From: Eubacterium sp.
Lineage (GTDB): Bacteria > Bacillota > Clostridia > Lachnospirales > Lachnospiraceae
DNA length: 45,111 nucleotides
Assembly: GCA_017480495.1 (NCBI GenBank)
Contig: JAFVAQ010000018.1
Coordinates: 1-45,111, forward strand
Direction: 5' to 3'
In this document: positions 18,990-26,787 of the stretch, in pieces
How the letters are laid out: each line of letters opens with the position of its first letter
Numbering within the stretch: position 1 is the first letter of the stretch
Program-made: the position numbers and the translations under genes
The notes under the pieces: generated by a model
What the model was told of the DNA's origin: nothing
Databases searched by the model: none
What the model saw: the letters and a program-made list of their open reading frames with translations, nothing else

Positions 18990-19598
18990 ATGGACGAGAA
19001 TCAGATCAACAATCCATATGCTGGAGACCCAGCAGGACCATCATTTGGAAATGAACCACAGCCAAGCGTAGATCCTTATGGACAGCCAGCACAGCCAAGT
19101 GCAGACCCATATGGACAGCCATCAGATCCATACGGACAGCCAGCACAGCCAAGTGTAGATCAATACGGACAGCCTTCGGATCCATATGGACAGCCGGCAC
19201 AGCCTACACAGCCAACAGGCAATATGTATAGTGCAAATCCTGGTCCTGCACCAAGTGCAGATCCATATACACAGCCATACAACCCAACTGCTTCACCAAA
19301 TTATGGACAGGGTAACTATAATTTTAACGGAAGTAGTACATTAGGAGAGCCTGAAGATGGTAAAGCTACAGGCGGTCTTATATGTTCTATACTTTCTATT
19401 GTATTCTGTTGCTGTTGGCTAGGTATTATCTTAGCTCCAATAGGAATGATACTTAGTAAGTCAGCTATTAATGCAGGAAATACAACTGATAAGGCAAAGG
19501 CTGGATGGATAGTTGGTATAATCGGACTTGTTATTAATATTTTGATAATACTCGGATATGTTCTGGCTATTATAGCTGGTATTGCTGAAAGCTATTAA
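18990..19598 (+). CDS. Membrane protein with repetitive DPYGQP N-terminus
   Basis: A 202-residue protein in two parts. The first about 120 residues are low-complexity, with DPYGQP units alternating with AQPS-type linkers (DNA repeats at about 19059-19210). The rest is a small two-helix membrane domain (ICSILSIVFCCCWLGIILAPIGMI and GWIVGIIGLVINILIILGYVLAI) of the DUF4190 kind, joined by a short charged loop. TTGGAGG stands before the ATG. It follows the aquaporin by 25 bases and is closed by a strong terminator. Function unknown. Confidence 0.75.
   Translation: MDENQINNPYAGDPAGPSFGNEPQPSVDPYGQPAQPSADPYGQPSDPYGQPAQPSVDQYGQPSDPYGQPAQPTQPTGNMYSANPGPAPSADPYTQPYNPTASPNYGQGNYNFNGSSTLGEPEDGKATGGLICSILSIVFCCCWLGIILAPIGMILSKSAINAGNTTDKAKAGWIVGIIGLVINILIILGYVLAIIAGIAESY
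19059..19210 (+). repeat. In-frame tandem repeats coding DPYGQP/AQPS units
   Basis: Near-repeats of GATCCATATGGACAGCC with AGCACAGCCAAG linkers, in frame with the host gene. Copies differ at a few third positions. Confidence 0.75.
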
Positions 19599-19610
19599 AT
19601 AATTAAATGT

Positions 19611-19650
19611 AAAAGCAATACAGGAGTGTCAACTTCTGTATTGCTTTTTA
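19611..19650 (+). terminator. Intrinsic terminator after the DPYGQP protein
   Basis: AAAAGCAATACAG, a 12-base loop, then CTGTATTGCTTTTTAT: a 12-13 bp stem with a T run. Confidence 0.85.
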
Positions 19651-19667
19651 TATCATAAGGGGAAAAT

Positions 19668-21968
19668 ATGTCAGAAATTAGTGAGTTAGAGGTACGACTG
19701 GCCGAGAGCCAGAAAAAACTTAAAGAGGTTCAATTTGAGATAAATGCTATCCAAATGGAACTTATCAACCTCAAGGGTGGAGGACCGGTAACGGCGCAGC
19801 AACCTCCGGAAGTTGCTATGTCTCCGTACAGAAACCTTCGTCCACAGGGACAGACAAGTATGCCGCCACAGGGCCAACTAGGAGTTCCACCACAGGGCCA
19901 ACTAGGAATGCAACCACAAGCGCAGCTAGGAATGCCATCACAGGGACGACCAGGAATGCCACCGCAGGGACAGCCAGGTATGCCGCCTCGTCCGGGTCAA
20001 CCAGGTTCACAGGCTCATCCGGGAATGCAGGCTCATCCAGGAGCACAGCCTCAGGGTATGCCGCCAAGGCAGGGGCAACCAGAGCAAGGATACTGGGCAC
20101 AGGGTAATCCACATAGACAAGGTGCGCAGCCAGCTCCTAAGAAGAGTGGAAATGCCGAGTCTGTTGTTGGTATCAAGGTAATGGGAATAGTTGCATCAGT
20201 GCTTATCTTTATAAGCTTCATTTTGTTTGCAATGATATTTGTTCCTGTTCTTCCAGATCCAGTCAAGATGGCTATGATGTTCATTATAAGTGGAATAATG
20301 GCTCTAGTAGGACTCGTTGTATGGTTCAAACAGAAGGAAAGCGTTCTGTTTCTATCGATTGGAGCCTGTGGTATAGGAGCCATATATATTTCGCTTTTTG
20401 TAAGTAATATTTATTTCCATATAATTGGTCAGATACCTTTATATATTCTGCTGATAATATGGGCGGCAGGAGTTCTTTATCTATCGAAGTTCAAGAAGCT
20501 GCTGTTTGAAATAATAGGTCTTTCAGGAATAATCATTTCTGTATTCTTTGGAGCTATAGAATGTGCATACACAGATGATTCAATGCTTCTCGGAGTACTT
20601 GCAATTTACTTCATAGTTGGGGTTCTGGCATTTATGCTTCTCAGACTGAAGGATAATGTCAGTCTTATTATTACGAATATTTCAGCCCTGCTGGGAGCAT
20701 TTGTTCTGGTAATAATTGCTGGTGGAATGCACGAAGATGCAATAGTCACATCGGCTATAATGGGAGTATTCAGTATAGGAATTATTATTCTGAATGTTAT
20801 GATGATTAACGAAGAGAATTATCAATATCTTCCATTTATTTGTCTGCTTCATACAATAAATATGTATGTCGCAGTTGCAAGTATTATAAGAGATCCAGAT
20901 TCAAATGCAATTATAACGCTACTTATATCGGGTATCATATATGTTTCAATTGAGGCGTACTATAGACTAACGCTAAGAAATAGTCTGATAAGTGCGACTG
21001 CGAAGGGGGCAGGTCTAGTAGCCTGGGAGATACTTCTGCTTAGTGTAGCTTCCCTATGCATAATTAACTTAGATACATTTAATGAATATATTGGACTTAC
21101 TATTTTAGTTATTCCATTACTTGTATATGGATATTTGGTAGATTCGAGACAAGCAAAAATATCTGCTATAGTCTTATATGGATGTAGAGTACTCACTTGG
21201 GACAATATCAATTATCCAATAGCATTATTCTTCGTGATAGCAGTATTTGCGCTGTTCCTTGTGTTCCTTTATAAATGGGCAGGACAGTATCATATAGCCT
21301 TTAAACTGGTGCCATATTGTTTCTTTATGGTAGGACTTCATATGTGCGTACTATTAATGGGAGAGGAGCTTGAATGGGACTTTGAAATATTAATGCCGCT
21401 ACTTATGCTTGTGGCAGGAGTAATTAACTTCCTTTCTGTAAAGACACCATTTAAGGAAAATGTTCTTACAAAAGAAGAAGAGCTTCCAGTGACAATAGTT
21501 TCCTATGTCATAAATGCATGCCTGATGCTAGAGGCGACAATCCTGATGTTCGCTATAGATGATGATGTAATGCATGTTATGGTTGTGCTTATGGCAATAC
21601 TTCTATTTGTAATTAATTCCTACAATCTGTTGAAGGATAGACAGGCCTACAAATCAATATATGTGGGAATCAAATTTACAATTCTTCTTATATGTATCCT
21701 AGCATCCTTCGGTGCGCCAAACTATGTACTGAGTATTGCGGTATTTGCTATGTCAGTGGGATTCATAATGCTTGGATTCAAGCTTCAGATTAAGAGTCTT
21801 AGAATATATGGACTGGTTACAACAATGATCTTCGCTATCAAGCTGATAATGTTTGATATAGCATATGATAATATACTTGGAAATGCACTGAGCTTCTTCC
21901 TGAGTGGACTTATGTGCTTTGGAATAAGTGCACTGTATAGTGTGGCAGAAAAGAAAATGTCTCAGTGA
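19668..21968 (+). CDS. DUF2339 polytopic membrane protein with Gln/Pro/Met-rich segment
   Basis: A 766-residue protein. Residues 1-36 form a coiled coil (LEVRLAESQKKLKEVQFEI). Residues about 59-140 are low-complexity, built on PPQGQLGM-like units (DNA at about 19843-20090). From about residue 165 to the end there are some twenty hydrophobic helices with few charged residues, which is the pattern of DUF2339 predicted membrane proteins. AAGGGG precedes the ATG. It lies just after a terminator, so it needs its own promoter, and its last codons overlap the convergent minus-strand small gene by 7 bases. Function unknown. Confidence 0.75.
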   Translation: MSEISELEVRLAESQKKLKEVQFEINAIQMELINLKGGGPVTAQQPPEVAMSPYRNLRPQGQTSMPPQGQLGVPPQGQLGMQPQAQLGMPSQGRPGMPPQGQPGMPPRPGQPGSQAHPGMQAHPGAQPQGMPPRQGQPEQGYWAQGNPHRQGAQPAPKKSGNAESVVGIKVMGIVASVLIFISFILFAMIFVPVLPDPVKMAMMFIISGIMALVGLVVWFKQKESVLFLSIGACGIGAIYISLFVSNIYFHIIGQIPLYILLIIWAAGVLYLSKFKKLLFEIIGLSGIIISVFFGAIECAYTDDSMLLGVLAIYFIVGVLAFMLLRLKDNVSLIITNISALLGAFVLVIIAGGMHEDAIVTSAIMGVFSIGIIILNVMMINEENYQYLPFICLLHTINMYVAVASIIRDPDSNAIITLLISGIIYVSIEAYYRLTLRNSLISATAKGAGLVAWEILLLSVASLCIINLDTFNEYIGLTILVIPLLVYGYLVDSRQAKISAIVLYGCRVLTWDNINYPIALFFVIAVFALFLVFLYKWAGQYHIAFKLVPYCFFMVGLHMCVLLMGEELEWDFEILMPLLMLVAGVINFLSVKTPFKENVLTKEEELPVTIVSYVINACLMLEATILMFAIDDDVMHVMVVLMAILLFVINSYNLLKDRQAYKSIYVGIKFTILLICILASFGAPNYVLSIAVFAMSVGFIMLGFKLQIKSLRIYGLVTTMIFAIKLIMFDIAYDNILGNALSFFLSGLMCFGISALYSVAEKKMSQ
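19843..20090 (+). repeat. In-frame PPQGQLGM-type repeats
   Basis: Imperfect CCACAGGGCCAACTAGGA-like units inside the DUF2339 gene. They code Pro/Gln/Gly/Met units and lie between the coiled coil and the first membrane helix. Confidence 0.7.
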
Positions 21969-22147
21969 TTCTTAGCGGTTTCATCTATCGCCTCATCGTA
22001 GCCCTTTAGGGCTGCGAATGGGGCGAATATTTTTGCTCTATTTTCAATAGACATCTTAGGATGGCGCGCCTCGAACTCGTCACCGTCATGGACTGGACGC
22101 TGCTTATCTATTATATCTTTGTAGCTTTCAGAATAATCAGTAATCAT
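21962..22147 (-). CDS. Small protein encoded with the Y-family polymerase
   Basis: A 61-residue protein with the conserved core HPKMSIENRAKIFAPFAALKGYDEAI. Similar short proteins, with a MS..dRAA.FAPFAALtGY motif, are commonly seen next to UvrX-type polymerases in Clostridia; their role is unknown. Its ATG at 22147 overlaps the polymerase stop codon by four bases, so the two are co-translated. Its 3' end overlaps the tail of the convergent DUF2339 gene. Confidence 0.75.
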   Translation of the reverse strand: MITDYSESYKDIIDKQRPVHDGDEFEARHPKMSIENRAKIFAPFAALKGYDEAIDETAKNH

Positions 22148-23529
22148 GACTTGTGACCTCCTATCTGAGAATTTCGCTCTCTCGTTGTAGCCCCCTCGAG
22201 ATAATTAGTTCCTTTCAAAATGGCATTTTTGCCATATTTATCCTGTATTTCAAGGAGAGCCCTTTGAAGGCTTTTCTCCTGTTCTTCTTGTTCTATATCT
22301 GTGAATAGATCCAGCTGTCTATACATTTCCGCTTCCTTTTTTAGGTTGTTAGCAGAAATGGTTACTCTACGGACGGAAACTCCCTGCATTATAATCTTGT
22401 CAAAGAGTGCTAGCATAGCGCTCATTATTTTTTGGGTGGAACTGGTATGCTCACCGAAGTTTGCTGTTCCGTGTGAAGGAACAGGAACCATACGTCCGTA
22501 ATAGTCGATTGCGACATCCCCATCATAGGTTCCATTATCCACGGACTCCCTATCATAATTGATGGTCAGTGTAAAAGAATCTGATACGAAGCCCTTCTTT
22601 ACCATGTCGAGGACTAGAAGGTCTGTCATTTCGCTGACTATAATACGAGCCTTGTGAGTAGGGTAAGGTTCCTGAAGTACCTGTCCAGAGGAGAGAGAGT
22701 TGGTGGTTGGTTTATAGCTCTTGATATATTTAATTTCGGTAGGCTCTATTCCCCATGCGTGGTCTATCAGAATCTCAGCATCAACTCCGAAGATTTTATA
22801 GAGATACTCCTCGTTATAGAGGCTCTCCCTTGCAAGTTCCCCCATTGTTCTTATATTCATCTTAGCAAGTCTTCTGGCGGTTCCAGGACCGATTCTCCAG
22901 AAATCTGTGATAGGCTTATGGCCCCAAAGTAAGCGGCGGTAGGACATTTCATCTAGCTCTGCAATTCGTACACCGTCACTATCTGCATCCATATGCTTTG
23001 CAACAATATCCATAGCAATCTTTGCGAGATACATATTTGTGCCGATTCCTGCGGTAGCTGTGATGCCGGTTTTGGATAGCACATCCTTAATCATTTTGAT
23101 AGCTAGCTCGTGGGCGGTAAGACCGTAGATTTTGAGGTAGCTGGTCGCATCTATAAAAACCTCGTCAATACTATAGACATGTATATCTTCAGCGGAAATG
23201 TAATTCAGATAAACATTATATATAGTGGTGGAAAACTCGATATACTTAGCCATTCTTGGAGGCGCAATAATAAAATCCACGTGCTTGCCCGTACGTTTCT
23301 CATAGTCATTTAGAACCTTCTTGGCTTCGAATAGTCTGGCTCTACCAGATATTCCATAAGCCTTGAGAGAAGGTGATACAGCAAGACAGATAGTTTTATC
23401 TGTTCGTGACTCATCGGCAACAACTAGATTCGTGGTTAGTGGATCCAGGCCACGCTCGAAGCATTCTACAGATGCGTAGAAGGATTTCAGGTCGATGGCG
23501 ATAAATTGTTTAGTAGTTTTTTCGTTCAT
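22144..23529 (-). CDS. Y-family DNA polymerase (UvrX/UmuC-like)
   Basis: A translesion polymerase of 461 residues. The catalytic palm is intact: IDLKSFYASVE at about residues 12-22, with D13 as first metal ligand, and the SIDEVFID motif near residue 120 for the other carboxylates. A helix-hairpin-helix follows (near GPGTARRLAKMNIRTMGEL), then a little-finger domain. The ATG at 23529 has GAGGTGG just upstream; a GTG two codons earlier overlaps that site and is less likely. It is divergent from the EAL gene. I see no GAAC-N4-GTTC LexA box, so SOS control is not shown. Confidence 0.9.
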   Translation of the reverse strand: MNEKTTKQFIAIDLKSFYASVECFERGLDPLTTNLVVADESRTDKTICLAVSPSLKAYGISGRARLFEAKKVLNDYEKRTGKHVDFIIAPPRMAKYIEFSTTIYNVYLNYISAEDIHVYSIDEVFIDATSYLKIYGLTAHELAIKMIKDVLSKTGITATAGIGTNMYLAKIAMDIVAKHMDADSDGVRIAELDEMSYRRLLWGHKPITDFWRIGPGTARRLAKMNIRTMGELARESLYNEEYLYKIFGVDAEILIDHAWGIEPTEIKYIKSYKPTTNSLSSGQVLQEPYPTHKARIIVSEMTDLLVLDMVKKGFVSDSFTLTINYDRESVDNGTYDGDVAIDYYGRMVPVPSHGTANFGEHTSSTQKIMSAMLALFDKIIMQGVSVRRVTISANNLKKEAEMYRQLDLFTDIEQEEQEKSLQRALLEIQDKYGKNAILKGTNYLEGATTRERNSQIGGHKS

Positions 23530-23546
23530 TTCCACCTCGCTTTTTC

Positions 23547-23575
23547 AGTGTACATCCTTACTTTGCCACGTGCAA
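23547..23575 (-). promoter_or_regulatory. Promoter of the Y-family polymerase operon
   Basis: Minus strand: TTGCAC (23575-23570), 17-base spacer, TACACT (23552-23547). The leader would be only about 11 bases. The -35 hexamer is shared with the divergent EAL promoter. Confidence 0.4.
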
Positions 23576-23598
23576 GTTTTTCGTAATTATGGTATAAT
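23570..23598 (+). promoter_or_regulatory. Promoter of the EAL gene
   Basis: GTGCAA (23570-23575), 17-base spacer, TATAAT (23593-23598), with TGG before the -10 making it extended. Confidence 0.55.
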
Positions 23599-23638
23599 AT
23601 CTCGGGGTTTAAAGTGAAGGTAGATGGAGTGAGAATCC

Positions 23639-25525
23639 ATGGCCAACGTGCAGATACAGTTATGCGGACTCATTTTTGATCTGCTACTTATTTTTTTTGT
23701 TTTAAGACATGAGAGTGTAGGACTATATAGTGAGAAGATATTTAAGCAGTGCGTGCTGGTTTACTCATCGTGCATAGTTTTGGATATCCTTTCTTGTATT
23801 GCAATTATGAATGATGAGAAAATACCTGGTTTTCTTGTCCTCCTTTCTTGTAAGGCTTATCTTGTGAGCCTTGCTCTTTCAGCCTATTATGGTTTCCTAT
23901 ATACCTATAATGACGTTAAAAGACTTAGAGAAAACTTTAGTTTTCAGATAGGTACATTTGTTGTTGCTGTTATAGGTATAATCTTCATATGTATACTTCC
24001 GATCAATTATCTCTATGATGGTAAAGATATCTTATATAGCTATGGCTATTCTGCAATGATGACGTATATAGTTACGATTCTATATATTGGATCCTCGATC
24101 GTAATTACATTTGTATATGCAAAACAGATGAATCCTCACAGAAGAAATGCAGTTAGAGCGTGGATGTTAATTGAGACTGTTATGGCTGCGATTCAGTTTA
24201 TTTTTCCAGAGCTCCTAGTAGTTGGTTTTGGTTCTGCTCTTGGAATGTACATTTTATATTCTGAACTTGAAAACCCAGAGGTTTATCTGGATAGAATTAC
24301 GGGCTGTTTTTCTGAGGAGACATTTAAGAAATATGTTGAACAGGAATATGAGCAAAAAAAACCATTCTCTGTAATCTTTGTTTGTAATGAAAAAGATTGG
24401 AAGGTAGGCGATGAGACAGAGAAGAGGATTCTTGTGGAAATGTCTGAGTTCCTGAATTCTTTTGCTTATTCGAAGCTTTTCAGAATAGCTAATCACGATT
24501 TTGCGCTGGTTTATGATAAGAACGAGAAGGAAATGAATGAGATAGAGAGTGCAGTTAATCTGGATGTTATCAGGCAGAGATTTGCCATCTCTTGGCCAGA
24601 GCTTTCAAGATCAAAATTTCTTTATGTTCCAGATGGACATATTACATCCTCAGTTGAGGAAGCGCGTATGGGATATACGAGAAACCGTGATCTGTTTGAA
24701 CAGGGCGAGGATATGAGAATTCTGGATGAGAGTTCAGTGAATCAGATTCGAGAGTTTAACAGTATGGTCGTTGAGATCGGTAAAGCACTTGAAGAGGATA
24801 GGGTGCAGGTTTATTACCAACCTATATATTCTATCGAGACAGGAAAGTTTGTGTCGGCTGAGGCACTTGCTAGAATGGTTGGAACAGATGGCAAGCTTAT
24901 AATGCCTATGAAATTCATACCTGTAGCTGAGGAGACAGGTCTGATTGAGAAGATAGGAGAGAGGGTGTTTGAAAAAACCTGCAAATGTATAAAACAAAAT
25001 GATCTTAGAAATAAAGGGATTGATTATGTTGAGATTAACTTATCAGTTACTCAATGTGAGAATTCACTTCTGTCCACAAAATTCCAGGAAATAATAAGTA
25101 ATCATTCCGTTTCTCCAGATGAGATAAACCTTGAGATTACTGAAAGCTCAACACTAAGGAGTAAAAAAGTACTGCTTAAGAATATGAATGAGTTAATGCG
25201 ATATGGATGTAGTTTTTCGCTTGATGATTTTGGTACTGGCGAATCCAATCTGAATTATATAGTTGATATGCCGGTCAAGCTGGTTAAGTTTGACAGAAGT
25301 ATGGTTCAGGAATACTTCAAAAACGAAAAGGCAAAGTTGGTTATGTCGGCTACAGTAAAGATGATTAAGGAGCTTAGCCTTAAGATAGTTGCTGAGGGTA
25401 TCGAGACAGAAGAACAGGTTAATGAAATAAAGAATCTGGAGATAGATTATATTCAAGGTTATTATTATTCCAAGCCTCTATCAGAGAGTGACTTTATAAA
25501 GTTTATAGATGCTCATAATATGTGA
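23639..25525 (+). CDS. Membrane EAL-domain cyclic-di-GMP phosphodiesterase with degenerate GGDEF
   Basis: A 628-residue protein. Residues 1-210 form about seven membrane helices. Next comes a GGDEF-like domain (about 213-370) starting DRITGCFSEETF, in which the GGDEF motif itself is replaced by ANHDF (in FRIANHDFALVYD), so it should not make cyclic-di-GMP. The C-terminal EAL domain looks active: E408-A-L410, the INLSVTQ strand, EITES, DDFGTG at 529-534, AEGIE and QGYYYSKP. The likely role is hydrolysis of cyclic-di-GMP in response to a membrane or bound signal. GGAG about 10 bases before the ATG marks the start. Confidence 0.92.
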   Translation: MANVQIQLCGLIFDLLLIFFVLRHESVGLYSEKIFKQCVLVYSSCIVLDILSCIAIMNDEKIPGFLVLLSCKAYLVSLALSAYYGFLYTYNDVKRLRENFSFQIGTFVVAVIGIIFICILPINYLYDGKDILYSYGYSAMMTYIVTILYIGSSIVITFVYAKQMNPHRRNAVRAWMLIETVMAAIQFIFPELLVVGFGSALGMYILYSELENPEVYLDRITGCFSEETFKKYVEQEYEQKKPFSVIFVCNEKDWKVGDETEKRILVEMSEFLNSFAYSKLFRIANHDFALVYDKNEKEMNEIESAVNLDVIRQRFAISWPELSRSKFLYVPDGHITSSVEEARMGYTRNRDLFEQGEDMRILDESSVNQIREFNSMVVEIGKALEEDRVQVYYQPIYSIETGKFVSAEALARMVGTDGKLIMPMKFIPVAEETGLIEKIGERVFEKTCKCIKQNDLRNKGIDYVEINLSVTQCENSLLSTKFQEIISNHSVSPDEINLEITESSTLRSKKVLLKNMNELMRYGCSFSLDDFGTGESNLNYIVDMPVKLVKFDRSMVQEYFKNEKAKLVMSATVKMIKELSLKIVAEGIETEEQVNEIKNLEIDYIQGYYYSKPLSESDFIKFIDAHNM

Positions 25526-25544
25526 GTTAGAGCTCAGAAAACGA

Positions 25545-25570
25545 AGGGTGGTCGATAAAATGACCACCCT
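25545..25570 (+). terminator. Hairpin after the EAL gene, probable terminator
   Basis: AGGGTGGTC (25545-25553), an 8-base loop, GACCACCCT (25562-25570). The stem is strong but the downstream T run is poor (CCTGTGTT). Confidence 0.5.
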
Positions 25571-25574
25571 CCTG

Positions 25575-25583
25575 TGTTATAAT
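25575..25583 (+). promoter_or_regulatory. Extended -10 promoter for the SbcDC-like pair
   Basis: TGT-TATAAT, 65 bases before the next start codon and directly after the hairpin. No good -35. Confidence 0.5.
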
Positions 25584-25647
25584 GTGCTTGTTAGTTTTAA
25601 AATGATTACTATATGTTAAATAGAAAGCTTTGCTTTAGGAGGACGTA

Positions 25648-26787
25648 ATGAAAATAATACATACTGCGGACTTGCATCTCGACTCCAGCCTGTCTCGTCA
25701 TCTGGGGGATGAGAGAGCGAAGGAAAGAAGAAATGAGCTCCTAGTTACATTTCAAAAGATGGTTAAATATGCTGCGGATGAGGGCGTATCAGCTATTATA
25801 ATTGCTGGAGATTTATTTGATACCAGGCGTATATCAGCGACGGCTAGAAATGCAGTTGTTGCGGCGGTACAGGATCATCCGGGTATAACCTTCTATTATC
25901 TTAGAGGAAATCATGATGCAGGAAGCTTCATAGATGATGTTGTTAAGAAATTCGGAGCACTTCCTGATAATCTTCTGCTGTTCGGAGATGAATGGAAGAG
26001 CTATGAGCTAAGTGATGGAAGTGATAGCGTGACTATTACGGGAGCTGAGCTTAGTGCTGACAACAATATGAAACTTGTATCATCGCTTGTTCTTGATCAG
26101 AACAGGATGAATATAGTAACTCTGCATGGACAGGAGGTTTATTCTGCACTTAAGAAGGATGCTGAGGTTATTCCGATTAAGGATTACAGGAATAGAGGAA
26201 TCGATTATATGGCGCTAGGTCATATACATTCCCCTTCTATAGAGAAGCTGGATAGTAGAGGCATTTATTCCTACAGCGGATGCCTGGAGGGACGAGGCTT
26301 TGACGAGTGTGGCCCTCGTGGTTTTAATATGCTTACGATTACAAGTAACGAGACGGGCGTTCAGAATCTAGAAGTTGAGTTTATCCCCTTTGCGTCCAGA
26401 GTGCTTCATGAGATAAGAGTGGATGTTTCAGAGTGTGAGACCTCTGATGATGCGGTTAAGAAGATAAGGGACGAAGTTCAGGAAAGAACTGTTATATCTG
26501 ACGATCTGCTTAGAGTTCTTCTTGTCGGAGAGGTGCCAGTGGATGCTGATATCGATGCTGACTATATCAAGAAGAATCTTGATAATGATTACTATTTAGT
26601 ACAGGTAAAGGATAAGACGAAAACCTTTGTTGATTTCGCTGGTTTTGCTGGAGATATGACTCTCAAGGGGGAGTTCGTTAGAATGATACAGGAGGAGCAA
26701 ACTTCTGGAAATCTGACAGATGATGAGGCGGCAGAGATCATCAAAACGGGTATAATGCTTCTTGCAGGAGAGGAGGTACTGAAATGA
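25648..26787 (+). CDS. SbcD/YhaO-type metallophosphoesterase
   Basis: Nuclease subunit of an SbcDC/Mre11-Rad50-like complex that processes DNA ends and hairpins. The 379-residue product has the calcineurin-type metal motifs in order: ADLHLDS (residues 7-13), GDLFDTR (about 52-58), RGNHDAG (about 88-94), then LHGQE and GHIHSP. It resembles the shorter YhaO form seen next to YhaN in Bacillus. AGGAGG is before the ATG at 25648. Its stop overlaps the next start by four bases (ATGA). Confidence 0.9.
   Translation: MKIIHTADLHLDSSLSRHLGDERAKERRNELLVTFQKMVKYAADEGVSAIIIAGDLFDTRRISATARNAVVAAVQDHPGITFYYLRGNHDAGSFIDDVVKKFGALPDNLLLFGDEWKSYELSDGSDSVTITGAELSADNNMKLVSSLVLDQNRMNIVTLHGQEVYSALKKDAEVIPIKDYRNRGIDYMALGHIHSPSIEKLDSRGIYSYSGCLEGRGFDECGPRGFNMLTITSNETGVQNLEVEFIPFASRVLHEIRVDVSECETSDDAVKKIRDEVQERTVISDDLLRVLLVGEVPVDADIDADYIKKNLDNDYYLVQVKDKTKTFVDFAGFAGDMTLKGEFVRMIQEEQTSGNLTDDEAAEIIKTGIMLLAGEEVLK

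Noticed and set aside
19059-20090. CRISPR array in the repetitive stretches
   Set aside because: The repeats are short, in frame, without unique spacers of constant length.
23536-23600. LexA/SOS box for the Y-family polymerase
   Set aside because: The CACGTG palindrome is present but no GAAC-N4-GTTC element is.
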